Source: Granulicella mallensis
Lineage (GTDB): Bacteria > Acidobacteriota > Terriglobia > Terriglobales > Acidobacteriaceae
Reading direction: 5' to 3'
Assembly: GCF_014203225.1 (NCBI RefSeq)
Contig: NZ_JACHIO010000006.1
Coordinates: 186,001 to 250,000, forward strand
DNA length: 64,000 nt
Shown: one piece after another, positions 38,955 through 48,594 of the stretch
Layout: every line of letters begins with the position of its first letter
Position numbering within the stretch: position 1 is the stretch's first letter
Program-made: the position numbers and the translations under genes
The notes under the pieces: generated by a model
The model's database searches: none
The model's input: only the letters and a program-made list of their open reading frames with translations
What the model was told of the DNA's origin: nothing

Positions 38955-39074
38955 AAACTGTATCCACAAAATTTTTATCTGGGCAGGACAACGGGAAAGG
39001 TACAGGAGGGGGACTTCGACTCCTACTGCGGCGCCGTCAAGAGGGCAGACAGCAGGATCTGGGTGCAGGAGACA

Positions 39075-40931
39075 TCAAACGGCATTCCAGCGAAGGGAGC
39101 TCACCTGGCGCATACCGCGAAGAGCATTGCACAGAAAAATGCCGTCTGCCGATTCGAGGTCTTCGAGATGAAGGACTCGCTCCTCTGCCGACGCATTGGT
39201 TTCGAGAAGATGACGGCGGAAGATTCCAGGCAAGACACCCGAGCTTATAGGTGGAGTTATAAGCTTGCCTTCGCGGAGAATGAAGATATTGCTGATTGCC
39301 CCTTCCGTCACCTCTTCCCTCTCGTTGAGGAAGAGGACCTCATCGAAACCATCGGCGCGGGCCTCGGAGAAGAGACGTTCATATCGTTCGCGGCGTGTTG
39401 TTTTGTGCCGCAGGAAGACATCGTCAGAGGAGGTACGTTCCGAGGAGATGCGGACAGAACAGGTCGATTGGCCGGGTTGAAAGGCTGTGGCCGTAATCGT
39501 CGCCTTGCCGGCAGAGTCCAGCAGCAACCGCACGCGATAGTGTTCTCCGGAGGGAAACGGATGCGCCCGCTCAAGGAGTTGTCGCGTGATCGATGCGCGA
39601 TCAAAGGAAAACTCGAAGTACGATGCGGACGATTCCATGCGATCCAGGTGCATGGGCAGAAGAGCGTACTCTCCGTCCCAGAGCATCGTCTCGATCAGTT
39701 GAAAGGCCGGCCCTGGCCGGGACAGGAAACTTGCCTTGAGCTGGCACTCCCTGTACTCGTCCGCAGGAATCGAATCTGCCACGATACCGCCGCCAACACC
39801 CATCCGGACTCGTCCGTCCTTGAGGACAAGAGTTCGAATCGCGACATTGAAGATCGAGGATCGATCCGGCGCAATGAAACCGATGGCTCCGGTGTAGATC
39901 TCCCGAGGCTTCTGTTCCAGTTCACGAATGATCTGCATCGTCCTGATCTTTGGGGCTCCCGTGATGGAACCGCTGGGGAACAGGCTTCGAAAGATGTCGT
40001 AGTATCCGAGCTCAGCCCGAAGTGTTCCAGAGATCGTCGAGGTCATCTGGAGAAGAGTTCTGTACTTCTCAACCGAGAAGATGTCCTCGACCTGGACGCT
40101 TCCCATGGTGCAGATGCGGCCAAGGTCATTGCGAAGAAGGTCGACAATCATCACATGCTCGGCGCGATTTTTTTCGTCCTGCTGCAGTCGCGCAGCGGCC
40201 TCGACATCCTCTCTGGAATCGCGGCCTCGGGGCATCGTGCCCTTCATGGGGCGAGTCACGATCCGGCCGTCCTCAATGCGAAAGAACAGCTCCGGCGAGA
40301 AGGAGAGGATATGGTTCCCGTCCACGTTCAGGAAAGCACTATAAGAAACCGGCTGTCGAGGTAAGAGTTCGGCAAAGAGCTCCGTAGCGGACAGCTTTGT
40401 CCGGGCATCGACAGTATCCGTGAAGTTCACCTGATAGGTATCGCCTGCCCGTATGTAGTCCTGAATTCGTTCAATCCTTGCGCAGTATTCGGCTTCTGAG
40501 ATCGTCAGAAAGGTTTGTTCCGGAAGCATCTCCAACAGATTGCCGGATTCGTTGGAGGCAGGTTGAGCCGCCTTGCCTTCTTCACCACTCATCTGGTGGT
40601 GATGGACGAGCGGTTCCCGGTAAACACCGAACCAGGCCAAGGGCAGTTCTGATGAAGCCGGTGCTACATTCTCCAAAGACTGAAAGTGATATCCGCATTC
40701 ATAGCCGACAAATCCGGCGACATAAAAGCCCTCGGCTAGCGCGTCTTCAAGCTCGCGGAAGAGAGCCGGGATTTCGTCAGGTCTGGATGAAGACAACACT
40801 CGAACAGGATGGAGAAAGAGAAGGCTCTGCCGATTTCCTGGGTCGAAGCGTGAGGTCTCAAGGAGGACTGAGTCGGCGGTCTCGGCAACCATCGAATGCC
40901 ACTGCTTCGGAACCCTTGACCACTGACCCAC
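39075..40931 (-). CDS. pabB: Aminodeoxychorismate synthase component I fused to aminodeoxychorismate lyase (PabB-PabC)
   Basis: A GTG preceded by GGGAG (5-base spacer) gives 618 residues. Residues about 1-375 are the chorismate-binding domain: GDTYQVNFTDTVDA, FSPELFFRIEDGRIVTRPMKGT, MIVDLLRNDLGRIC, FPSGSITGAPKIRTM and MGVGGGIVADS. The C-terminal part (about 395-618) is a class IV PLP fold lyase (FQLIETMLWDGEYALLPMHL; RHKTTRRERYERLF with the PLP lysine; GFDEVLFLNEREEVTEGAISNIF). The fusion converts chorismate to p-aminobenzoate for folate, needing a separate glutaminase (PabA). It lies 48 bases downstream of a radical SAM gene on the same strand. Confidence 0.95.
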   Translation of the reverse strand: MGQWSRVPKQWHSMVAETADSVLLETSRFDPGNRQSLLFLHPVRVLSSSRPDEIPALFRELEDALAEGFYVAGFVGYECGYHFQSLENVAPASSELPLAWFGVYREPLVHHHQMSGEEGKAAQPASNESGNLLEMLPEQTFLTISEAEYCARIERIQDYIRAGDTYQVNFTDTVDARTKLSATELFAELLPRQPVSYSAFLNVDGNHILSFSPELFFRIEDGRIVTRPMKGTMPRGRDSREDVEAAARLQQDEKNRAEHVMIVDLLRNDLGRICTMGSVQVEDIFSVEKYRTLLQMTSTISGTLRAELGYYDIFRSLFPSGSITGAPKIRTMQIIRELEQKPREIYTGAIGFIAPDRSSIFNVAIRTLVLKDGRVRMGVGGGIVADSIPADEYRECQLKASFLSRPGPAFQLIETMLWDGEYALLPMHLDRMESSASYFEFSFDRASITRQLLERAHPFPSGEHYRVRLLLDSAGKATITATAFQPGQSTCSVRISSERTSSDDVFLRHKTTRRERYERLFSEARADGFDEVLFLNEREEVTEGAISNIFILREGKLITPPISSGVLPGIFRRHLLETNASAEERVLHLEDLESADGIFLCNALRGMRQVSSLRWNAV

Positions 40932-40979
40932 AAAATCTCCCGTCTGCCGATAGATTGATCATCGATGATAGATCCTCTT

Positions 40980-42005
40980 CTAAAGTATTTTGAATGGAGA
41001 TGCTTCTGGGGACTGTCTTGGTTTTGGCGAGAGTTTATTCCGCAGCCCTCTCCACCCCTTGCCCAATCGATCCGAGGCCATAAAGAGATGGCCGGCCGTA
41101 AGCGGCCCGATCACACGATGATGGCCGACAGCAGCTAACCCCATGGAAGCGATGCAGCCACAATTCTCGCAATCGGGATCTCCACCGAATTGGCAGGGCG
41201 TGATCTGCGTCTTCAGATCTGCCGAGATCGTCTCGGTTGTCTGCGCAAAGATGCACTCACCTGGGCTCTTCGGCGGAGAGGCGATCTCCTGAATCACCCT
41301 CTCGTGCATATCAAGGATCGGATAACTCTTCCGTAAGCGTTGCAGGTCAGCAAGTACAGAGGCTCTTTGCGAGGTCGTGAGGATCTCCGGGTCAGTGGCG
41401 CCGCGTTGAGGGGTGAAGAGACTGAACCATACCCTCACAATCTCCGGCTGCGCACTCCAGAAACGCAGAAACTCTTCCAGGTAGCCTTCACGGTCTGCAA
41501 TCTGGGAGGTGATGGTGCAATGAATGGTGATTCTGGCGCCACGGATGTTCTTCAGTATCCGTTCATAGGTGGCTGGCTTGCGCCGTTCATCGTGCTCCGG
41601 TTGCAAGCCATCGATCGAGACCACAACGTTCAACAGTTTGAACTGAGTCCACGAGCTCGGAATAGTTCTGAAGGCGCTCGTGACGATCTGCGTGTGGATT
41701 CCGCGGCTCTCCAAGTGAGGCAGCAGTAACTCAAGCTCACGATGTCGAACGAACGGATCTCCGCCTACAAGAGACACATGGAGCGGTTTGCGTTCATCGA
41801 TCAGAGCAAGCACTCTCGTGACCAGCTCCTCTCCTTTGAAGTCGGAGAGCTGACGCAACTGCATCTCGTTTCCAAGATGGGCCGCATCGAAGGCATAGCA
41901 TCCCGGACACCGTAAGGGACATTCCTTGGTGATCTCGATCGACAGCGAAGGGGACCGGCCAGCCAGAATCGTCGACCAGGCTTGGAGCACCTCTGAAGTT
42001 TTCAT
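40980..42005 (-). CDS. Radical SAM protein with C-terminal Cys cluster
   Basis: The 341-residue protein has the CxxxCxxC motif at C29, C33 and C36 (ECPLRCPGCYAF), which binds the radical-forming 4Fe-4S cluster, and SLVGGDPFVRH, the GGD/E-type SAM-binding strand. A second Cys group near the C terminus (GECIFAQ, then TPCQFGGDPDCENCGC) resembles a SPASM/auxiliary iron-sulfur region. AGGA lies 5 bases before the ATG. It precedes the pabB-pabC fusion by 48 bases and may be cotranscribed. Substrate unknown; possibilities include lipid or peptide modification. Confidence 0.85.
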   Translation of the reverse strand: MKTSEVLQAWSTILAGRSPSLSIEITKECPLRCPGCYAFDAAHLGNEMQLRQLSDFKGEELVTRVLALIDERKPLHVSLVGGDPFVRHRELELLLPHLESRGIHTQIVTSAFRTIPSSWTQFKLLNVVVSIDGLQPEHDERRKPATYERILKNIRGARITIHCTITSQIADREGYLEEFLRFWSAQPEIVRVWFSLFTPQRGATDPEILTTSQRASVLADLQRLRKSYPILDMHERVIQEIASPPKSPGECIFAQTTETISADLKTQITPCQFGGDPDCENCGCIASMGLAAVGHHRVIGPLTAGHLFMASDRLGKGWRGLRNKLSPKPRQSPEASPFKIL

Positions 42006-42367
42006 GCTTGTCCTAATATGGCCCGCAAGCCATTAGCAATGAACAAAATACTGTAGCGACCTGTGTGGACCACGAGACCAGGAATTTTTCCAGCCTCGGA
42101 GCGATCAGAGGTTAGATGCAGCGAAAGCGCTAAAGTAGGCGTCATTGAAACGGAACCTCCGGTTCAGCGAACGGTTCGTCGGGCGCGGCGGCGAACCGAA
42201 CCACTAGATAATTTTCTCATTCGTGATGGCAAACGATCGACCGCCTGTGCCTGCAATGCCGAATGGGACAGATGTGACCGATCTGGTTATAGAGACCGCG
42301 ATGGCTCAAAACAGGCCGGGGAGTAGCTTACAGGTTAGATGCAGCGATAGAGAGAAAGCGCTGCCAT
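42006..42367. other. 362-base gap with 16-bp direct repeat
   Basis: The region upstream of the radical SAM gene holds a direct repeat AGGTTAGATGCAGCGA at 42109-42124 and 42332-42347, and the 14-mer GCTAAAGTAGGCGT (42129-42142) that recurs upstream of dnaB. An open stretch from 42226 (+), beginning MANDRPPVPAMPNGTD, looks partly coding but runs into the opposite gene without recognisable homology. I see no firm gene. Confidence 0.45.
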
Positions 42368-44476
42368 CTATTCGGAGGGTGGGACGTAAAGCTGCATCTG
42401 AACATGGATTGCCAGGTCCAGTAGTGAAGAGGAGAGGCGCAGCCCTGTGGCAGAACTTCCTTGACCACGTCCCTGGGCTTCATGTGTCGCTTGCTTCATT
42501 GAATACAGAAGCTGCCTGTCTCCAGGATCGATCGTCTCAACGAAGACCTCCGGATATCGTTCGATGGTGTACGCGGCTCCAAGGAGAATCGCTGAAGAAC
42601 GATGCTTCACGTCATCGACCAGCTCAGCATACTGCTGCGGATCGTTTGTCGTGCCATATTGGAGCAGTCCAGTCTTCACAAGAAGATAGGCTCGCAGTTG
42701 AGGCAGAAAGGACTCAACGCAGTGAGTCATAAATATCTCGTGCTGATTCTTTGGGAAAGACTCGAAGACTGAAAGATCGGAAAGGGTACGAATCTTATCG
42801 AAGTTGCGATTGATGCGATCACACTCGGCTTGAAAGCGACGCATCTTGTGCCGTTGCTCAACATCGCTCGAATGATCCAGTTGCGCGACATCCCGGATTG
42901 CCGTCAAGAGGATAGCCCGCATCGTCGCCGTAGCCGAGCGTGACCACAAGTGATCGAAGAAGAGCCACATCGCAATAATCCCGAGAACGATTCCGAGAAT
43001 CGCATCGCGGGCCGGAACCAGTGAGGTATTCAAGGTGAAGCGATTGAGATTGGTGAGGTCATAGGCCAGCACAATCTGAAATCCAAGATAAGCCAGGCGA
43101 GGACTCGACGTAGCCGCCCAGGCTCCGATTGCCATCACAAAGGCAAAGAGAAGTGTGTACTCAGCAAGAGAATCGATCTGCGGCAGAATTAACGTCTGCG
43201 CTCCAAAACCGAGAATGCAGGCTCCGAGAAAGAAGCCCGCGAACCGAAGCAATTGCTTGTGCCGTGTTGCGCCTGTATTCGTAAGAGCTGTAAGGATGCA
43301 GGTCGTCACCGATCCTGCCAGAAACATCCACCCGAGGCTCATGTAAAAGAGATAGCAGGCCATCGCGCTCAGGGTTCCACGAATGGCAAACTTGAGATGC
43401 TCCGGGTTACTGAAAGCATCCTCCTGAAAGATGCCCATCTTCTGCTGCTCGCCAGGTTCAGGCAAGTGATGATGCGGGGTTGGGTCACTGTCGGAAAAAC
43501 TTTCGGCGATCAGCTCAACATTTCTCTCAAGTTCGGCCAGCATCGGATTCGCGTGTTCATGTTCGCCGGAAAGCTCGAACCAGTCAGGCGCCTCCTCCTT
43601 TACAAGTCTTAACCGGATTCCCGCTATATTCTGTGCGATCGAATTGCAGCGAACGACATCGGACGGCGATAGAAGGCGGACTGTTTCCCCGAGGTTCACA
43701 GAGAGTTCTATGAGCTGTCCGGACAAGGCAACAACGGTTGCAAGTTGAGACTTGTAGGAGTTGTCGTAACTCGAATGAGCAAGGAGTTCTCGGAGGTCTC
43801 CGGTGCCCCTCGTTGCATAGCGCCCTAGCTGAAGCCTGAGCGAAGCGATGTCGGCATCGATATCGCCACCTTTGCGCAAGAGTTTTTCTGCCAGGATGAG
43901 ACGCTGTTGAATGCCATCGAGCACAGCGTCCGAAGGGTGGGTCTGGGCGAAGACTGTTTCGATGAGGGCCGAGATCGCACAACCCATCAGAATGGAGAGC
44001 AGCGTGTACAGGGTGAGCGTCACGCGTGTCGCCGGCGACGCCCCCGTATCCCATAGGGTCATCGCTGAGGCGATCAACACGCCCAGAGCCACGGCCGCGT
44101 CGTAGAGCTTCATCGCGCTGATGAGATAGAAGACAGCAAAGAGGTTTGCCATCAGCCAAAAGAAGTGCAGGAAGGGCGAGCCCGCGAAGAGCATTGCGCC
44201 AAGGATGATCTCCGCCGCACCGAGTGTGCAGGCAATCGATGTTCGTAGCGCAGATCGGCGTGTTGCTCGCGGGCTGTCGCGTGAAAGCAGCAGTGGATAG
44301 TAGGCTCCGAGCGCAGCAGCGGGGATGCGAAAGACCATCACCAAAACCATCACCGAAGTGCAGGCGAGCACAATTCTGAATATCAGCGAGAGCCTGCCGG
44401 GATACATCGCAAGCTCCGCGCGAACTACTTTTGCGGCCCGACTGATCGACGGAAAGGCCTGAAGGGTTCGAGACAT
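42368..44476 (-). CDS. FUSC-family inner-membrane efflux component (MdtO/AaeB-like)
   Basis: The 702-residue protein has two blocks of about six membrane helices (about 25-180 and 370-520), each followed by a cytoplasmic helical region. This is the duplicated layout of FUSC proteins such as MdtO, YccS and AaeB. It lies 8 bases after the HlyD-family gene in an operon with TolC-type, YtcA-type and HlyD-type genes, the same set as E. coli ytcA-mdtN-mdtO-mdtP. It is the likely exporter subunit for aromatic acids, dyes or antimicrobials. Confidence 0.92.
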   Translation of the reverse strand: MSRTLQAFPSISRAAKVVRAELAMYPGRLSLIFRIVLACTSVMVLVMVFRIPAAALGAYYPLLLSRDSPRATRRSALRTSIACTLGAAEIILGAMLFAGSPFLHFFWLMANLFAVFYLISAMKLYDAAVALGVLIASAMTLWDTGASPATRVTLTLYTLLSILMGCAISALIETVFAQTHPSDAVLDGIQQRLILAEKLLRKGGDIDADIASLRLQLGRYATRGTGDLRELLAHSSYDNSYKSQLATVVALSGQLIELSVNLGETVRLLSPSDVVRCNSIAQNIAGIRLRLVKEEAPDWFELSGEHEHANPMLAELERNVELIAESFSDSDPTPHHHLPEPGEQQKMGIFQEDAFSNPEHLKFAIRGTLSAMACYLFYMSLGWMFLAGSVTTCILTALTNTGATRHKQLLRFAGFFLGACILGFGAQTLILPQIDSLAEYTLLFAFVMAIGAWAATSSPRLAYLGFQIVLAYDLTNLNRFTLNTSLVPARDAILGIVLGIIAMWLFFDHLWSRSATATMRAILLTAIRDVAQLDHSSDVEQRHKMRRFQAECDRINRNFDKIRTLSDLSVFESFPKNQHEIFMTHCVESFLPQLRAYLLVKTGLLQYGTTNDPQQYAELVDDVKHRSSAILLGAAYTIERYPEVFVETIDPGDRQLLYSMKQATHEAQGRGQGSSATGLRLSSSLLDLAIHVQMQLYVPPSE

Positions 44477-44484
44477 AGTGATCC

Positions 44485-45702
44485 TTACCGGACGATGACA
44501 TTCGCAACCTGCCCAACGCGCAGGACCGAAGGCGGTGGATCGAGGATGCGGATGCGCACGGGATAACGCGACGCGAGTCTCACCCAGTTGAGGGTGCGCT
44601 GCACATCAGGCAGCCCGGAAGCCAGTTTGCCGACGACATCGGGATCCGGAGTGACGCCGTATCCGACGCTCTCCACGGTGCCGTGAAGTTTCGTCTTCGA
44701 GTCGGACATCAGATATACGTCGACTGACTCACCGGGCGTGATATGGCTGAGCTGGGATTCGCGAAAGTTAGCAAGTGCCCACCAGGTGCGGCTATCGATC
44801 AGCGTAAACACCTGCTGACCCACCTTGGCGTACTGTCCTTCGGAGATGGTCAGGTTCGTGACTCGCGCATCGAACGGAGCTACGACACTGCACTGCTCGT
44901 AGTTGTATCGCGCCAGCCTGACTGCGGCAGCGCGGCTTTCCCTTTGCGCAATCAGTGGAGCGAGAACCAGGACGGAGTGTTCCGACTCGTTCACCTGGGC
45001 TTCACTCTGAGTCTTCTGCGCGACCGCCTGCTGTCTTTGCGCAGTTGCCGCGAGCAGCTTTGCTTTGGACAAAGTAAGCTGCGACTCCGATTGCTGTACT
45101 GCTGCAGTCTTTGCGTCTGCAAGCGTGCGAGCACGATGCACATCGTCGGTTGTGACAAAGCCCTTAGCGAGCAGCGGCTCGATACGATGCAGATTGCCGG
45201 AAGCGTACTCAGAGTCAGCCCGGGCCTGTTTGACGGCTGCTTCAGCCTCGGAGATCCCGGCTTCACTCACTTGTATCTCATCGTCAGCACGAACCTCGTT
45301 CGCCAGAGCAGCTTGCCTTCCGGCCGTAGAGACCTCGACATGGCTTACCTGCGATGAGATCTGCCGTGATTCATTTTCGATAAGGCCTTCGAGTTGCTCC
45401 TGCGCGGCAAGGGCACTCTGCAGAGCATAGAGGTAGGGCCGATCGTCGATCTTATAGAGAAGTGTGCCCTTCTTTACGAAGTCGTTATCGTGCACAGGCA
45501 GCTCTACGACCGGCCCTTCGACCAGCGGCGCCATGCCGATAAAGTTGGCAGTAACTTCAGCATCGTCCGTCCTCGGCTGGGTCGTTACGCGGTGCATGAC
45601 CATACCCCCCGATATCAACGCACCTACAAGGATGCCTGCGCTGATGAGAGTGCCACGATTGGTTCGTTGCGATTGTTCGTCGATTCCGTTCAAGGGACTC
45701 AA
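44485..45702 (-). CDS. HlyD/EmrA-family periplasmic adaptor (MdtN/AaeA-like)
   Basis: The 405-residue protein has an N-terminal membrane anchor (about 17-40), a biotinyl-lipoyl-like half motif (VEGPVVELPVHDNDFVKKGTLLYKID), a long coiled-coil hairpin (about 85-240, rich in Ala/Glu/Gln), and a barrel domain (APFDARVTNLTISEGQYAKVG). It joins the inner-membrane FUSC protein with the outer-membrane TolC-like channel. It begins 7 bases after the ytcA-like gene. Confidence 0.94.
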   Translation of the reverse strand: MSPLNGIDEQSQRTNRGTLISAGILVGALISGGMVMHRVTTQPRTDDAEVTANFIGMAPLVEGPVVELPVHDNDFVKKGTLLYKIDDRPYLYALQSALAAQEQLEGLIENESRQISSQVSHVEVSTAGRQAALANEVRADDEIQVSEAGISEAEAAVKQARADSEYASGNLHRIEPLLAKGFVTTDDVHRARTLADAKTAAVQQSESQLTLSKAKLLAATAQRQQAVAQKTQSEAQVNESEHSVLVLAPLIAQRESRAAAVRLARYNYEQCSVVAPFDARVTNLTISEGQYAKVGQQVFTLIDSRTWWALANFRESQLSHITPGESVDVYLMSDSKTKLHGTVESVGYGVTPDPDVVGKLASGLPDVQRTLNWVRLASRYPVRIRILDPPPSVLRVGQVANVIVR

Positions 45703-45709
45703 TGCCTCA

Positions 45710-46006
45710 CTAATTGAAGAAGATGATCCAGAGCGTGCAGCTCAGGAAGCTGATCAGACAGGAATAAACAACAGGCAGTGGCCAGAGCTCCGTCACCAAC
45801 TTTGTTTTGGTGAACACTGCATGGACCACAGCCGTCAGTGCCGTCGCGACAGCGAAGCAGACAATCCAGGAAGGAAAGTACGAACCGAGGAGATTGAATG
45901 AGGGTGAGTAGGAACAGCCGCTCACACCAAGAATGACAAGCGTCGTGAGAACGAGAGTGGCGCATCTTCCGAGCGGCTGTCTGCGATTCGGCGATAACTT
46001 GATCAT
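45710..46006 (-). CDS. ytcA: YtcA-family lipoprotein
   Basis: The 98-residue protein has a lipobox (LGVSGC, Cys at about position 31) and two further membrane segments (WIVCFAVATALTAVVHAVF and PLPVVYSCLISFLSCTLW). YtcA-family members sit next to FUSC-type pump genes, as in E. coli. It overlaps the TolC-like gene by 4 bases and precedes the adaptor gene by 7. It may assist assembly of the pump; biochemical role unknown. Confidence 0.88.
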   Translation of the reverse strand: MIKLSPNRRQPLGRCATLVLTTLVILGVSGCSYSPSFNLLGSYFPSWIVCFAVATALTAVVHAVFTKTKLVTELWPLPVVYSCLISFLSCTLWIIFFN

Positions 46007-47466
46007 GGGGTTTTACCTTTCGGGTGTTGTGCCAGGAGGTCGCCGGTCCTGAACGCGAGACTGGTGAACGACTGCAGGACCCGTGTGCGCGCGGTGACAT
46101 CGAGAGCTCGGGCCCGTGCAAGATCGCGCTCCGCATTCAAGACATCCAGCAGGTTGCGCACACCGTCCTTGTACGACTCAACCGCCGCCGAATGAGATTC
46201 GGTAGAAGCCGTGAGCAACGCAGCCGCAGCTTTCCGTTGTTCTAGCGCGGTAACGGCATCCTCATAGCTGGCCCAGACGTGGTCGGCTATCTGATCCTCG
46301 TGCTCGTGCACAGCGTTCTTCGCCGCGGCTTCCTCCGCCTTTGCCTGCGAGATGCGGTTCTCCCGGCGCAGGCCATCGAAGATGGTCCATTTGAGCGAAA
46401 GACCCGCCTCGTAGGTTCGGGTCTGTGCATAGGTTCCCGGAAAGGGGTCCTGTTGTCCCCACGCACGAACCCAACCCCCTTCGCCTTCAAAGCTTAGCGT
46501 CGGGAAATAGGCGGAGGTGGTGTGAGCTACCTCCGCATGGGCAGCCTCGACCTTTGCCCTTTCGGCAAGAAGATCCGGGCGCTGCTGGTAGGCGCTTGCA
46601 ATCGCATCTTCTACGGACTGATCCAGAGCATCGGGAATGTGCAGGTCATCCAGTTCCTGGACCTTGAAGGAGTGAGTGGGCTGGGCAGCAATCGCTGTCG
46701 CCAGATCTCCGAAGGCAGTCTTCTCCGCGCCAATCGCACTCTGCAGATCGTAGTTAGCCTTTTCTTTTTCTGCGTGGGCTTCAAGAAGGTCCGGCAGTGT
46801 GGCCAGGCCGTTGTTGCGTCTCTCCTGCGCGGCTTCATCCAGAGCCTCCGCATCGCTGAAATTCACTTCCGCTGCTGCCCGTAATCCGCTGGCGTTCAGG
46901 AGAGCGTAGTACGCCTGACTGACCTGTTGAATCAGTTGGAGGTGTGCGTCATTGAAGCTCAGATTCGCAGCGACCAGCTTTGCCTGCGTTGCTGTAATTT
47001 CAGATCGGCGGGCACCGAAGTCGACCAGGGTGTAATCGAGGTGGACAGCGGTAGCAAAGAGACCGATATCCTGAACGACGAAGGCGTTATAGAGGAGCGG
47101 CGGGGTGTTGTAATTTTTGCCCGTGGCGAACGCGAACAGCGTCGGATAGAGCTCGCTCTTCGCGATCCCCACCGCTGCCGCACTCGCCTTGGCGTGGTTC
47201 CAGGCCTCTTTGGTCGTTGGGTTGTTGGATTCGGCGATGTCGATCAACTGTCCCAAGGTGTAAGCATCGGCTGCGTCCAACTCCGCTTCGCCATGCGTAA
47301 CGGTGGGAACGTACTTCTTCAGCACCGTCGCAGAGGGCTGCCAGGGAGCATCCGGGAGATTCGGGGCACGCTGGCTCCATGCCTGGGGAGCTACAGCGCA
47401 GAGGATGAGCAGAGGCCACGTCAGGCTTGACTTCAGTACGTTTCTAGCAAGAGACATCACAAGCAC
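46003..47466 (-). CDS. TolC-family outer-membrane efflux channel (MdtP-like)
   Basis: The 487-residue protein has a signal peptide (cleaved near AWSQ) and two repeats of OEP helical domains (DAYTLGQLIDIAESNNP; SYEDAVTALEQRKAAAALL, SYKDGVRNLLDVLNAERDL). It is the first gene of the four-gene pump operon. A 137-base region divides it from the divergent AraC gene. Confidence 0.94.
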   Translation of the reverse strand: MLVMSLARNVLKSSLTWPLLILCAVAPQAWSQRAPNLPDAPWQPSATVLKKYVPTVTHGEAELDAADAYTLGQLIDIAESNNPTTKEAWNHAKASAAAVGIAKSELYPTLFAFATGKNYNTPPLLYNAFVVQDIGLFATAVHLDYTLVDFGARRSEITATQAKLVAANLSFNDAHLQLIQQVSQAYYALLNASGLRAAAEVNFSDAEALDEAAQERRNNGLATLPDLLEAHAEKEKANYDLQSAIGAEKTAFGDLATAIAAQPTHSFKVQELDDLHIPDALDQSVEDAIASAYQQRPDLLAERAKVEAAHAEVAHTTSAYFPTLSFEGEGGWVRAWGQQDPFPGTYAQTRTYEAGLSLKWTIFDGLRRENRISQAKAEEAAAKNAVHEHEDQIADHVWASYEDAVTALEQRKAAAALLTASTESHSAAVESYKDGVRNLLDVLNAERDLARARALDVTARTRVLQSFTSLAFRTGDLLAQHPKGKTP

Positions 47467-47561
47467 TAGCTTGTCGTGAAAGGTACTCGATGGTCTTGTA
47501 CGATAGTGCGCTTGCTCTTTTTCAAGGGAGATAAGTGGCCCATTTGCCTAGAGTTAGATCA

Positions 47562-47619
47562 CTGCGATCTGGCTCACAATTCACGCCCTGCTAGACTTAA
47601 TTTGTGAGCCAGATCGCAG
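47562..47619. promoter_or_regulatory. 18-bp inverted repeat spanning the AraC start
   Basis: CTGCGATCTGGCTCACAA (47562-47579) is the exact complement of 47602-47619, with a 22-base spacer. The right arm contains the GTG start codon of the AraC gene (47604). It could be a pair of operator half-sites for the AraC protein controlling both its own gene and the divergent pump, or an RNA hairpin covering the start if transcription begins upstream. Confidence 0.75.
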
Positions 47620-48557
47620 ATGTCGATACGGGCGGACCAGAGCAAGTCCCGGTCTCTACGAGGTTAAGTACGCATGAGGTGCTCGTGCGCTCCCAGGAGA
47701 CAACGCCTCTAGGTCCGGGGGACAAAGCGCGAATCTGGCGCCATCCGGGACTCGAAGATGTCGAAGTGCTACAGGGTTCCTATCAGAATTACGAGTTTGC
47801 CCAGCACTTTCATACTGTGCCTGCTATCGGTGTCGTAGACCGCGGAGCGATGAGTACCTATTGTCAAAATGCCACGCATATTCTCCCCACAGGAACGGTA
47901 TTCCTACTCAACCCGGGTGAAGTTCATGCTCCGAAGTCTGCCACTGAAAACGGTTGGGGCTTGCGAGTGATCTACCTTGAGAAGGAGTTCTTTCAGAGCC
48001 GAGCGGAGGACCTCGGATTTGAAGTCCCACAATTTGTGAAACCGTTTGTGCAGGATGCTGCTCTCGCAGCAAGCCTGCTACGACTGCATCGCAAACTGGA
48101 GAGGGACGCGGACACTCTCAACATCGAGAATGATCTGGCGGATGTGTTTACTCACCTGAGCGAACGACACATACGTGAGCCGAGACATGATTCGGCTATT
48201 CGGGACGAGCGGAACAAGATCCTCCGCGTCAAAGACTATCTCCATAGCTACTACTGGAAGAACATCAGCGTTGAAGATCTGGCCGAAATCGCACAGCTCA
48301 GCCGCTTTCACCTGATGAGAACCTTTCGGCGGGACGTAGGCCTCTCTCCCCATGCCTATCTGACCCAGATTCGAGTCGAGGCGGCGAAAAAACTCCTGAG
48401 CGAGGGGGCTTCGATTGTGGATGTTGCGAGTGACATCGGATTTACAGATCAGAGCCATTTCACCCGCCACTTTAAGCGAATGACAGGAGTCACACCCGGA
48501 CAGTACCTTCCGCAGTGGCGTCCGAATCAGGGCCTCGCTCATAAGCTCGCCGAATAG
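47604..48557 (+). CDS. AraC-family transcriptional regulator
   Basis: The 317-residue protein has an N-terminal cupin-like AraC_binding domain (QNYEFAQHFHTVPAIGVV and FLLNPGEVHAP) and two C-terminal HTH motifs (ISVEDLAEIAQLSRFHLMRTF; IVDVASDIGFTDQSHFTRHFK). The start is a GTG with no clear ribosome-binding site and lies inside a long inverted repeat. It is divergent from the efflux operon and probably activates it in response to a ligand bound by the cupin domain. Confidence 0.94.
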   Translation: MSQIADVDTGGPEQVPVSTRLSTHEVLVRSQETTPLGPGDKARIWRHPGLEDVEVLQGSYQNYEFAQHFHTVPAIGVVDRGAMSTYCQNATHILPTGTVFLLNPGEVHAPKSATENGWGLRVIYLEKEFFQSRAEDLGFEVPQFVKPFVQDAALAASLLRLHRKLERDADTLNIENDLADVFTHLSERHIREPRHDSAIRDERNKILRVKDYLHSYYWKNISVEDLAEIAQLSRFHLMRTFRRDVGLSPHAYLTQIRVEAAKKLLSEGASIVDVASDIGFTDQSHFTRHFKRMTGVTPGQYLPQWRPNQGLAHKLAE

Positions 48558-48594
48558 ACGGCGTGTTTCGTCGCATCGCGGCGGCAACTGCACG

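Noticed and set aside
38952-40364. 470-codon plus-strand frame opposite the PabB-PabC fusion
   Set aside because: The minus-strand protein has all chorismate-binding and lyase motifs; the plus frame has none.
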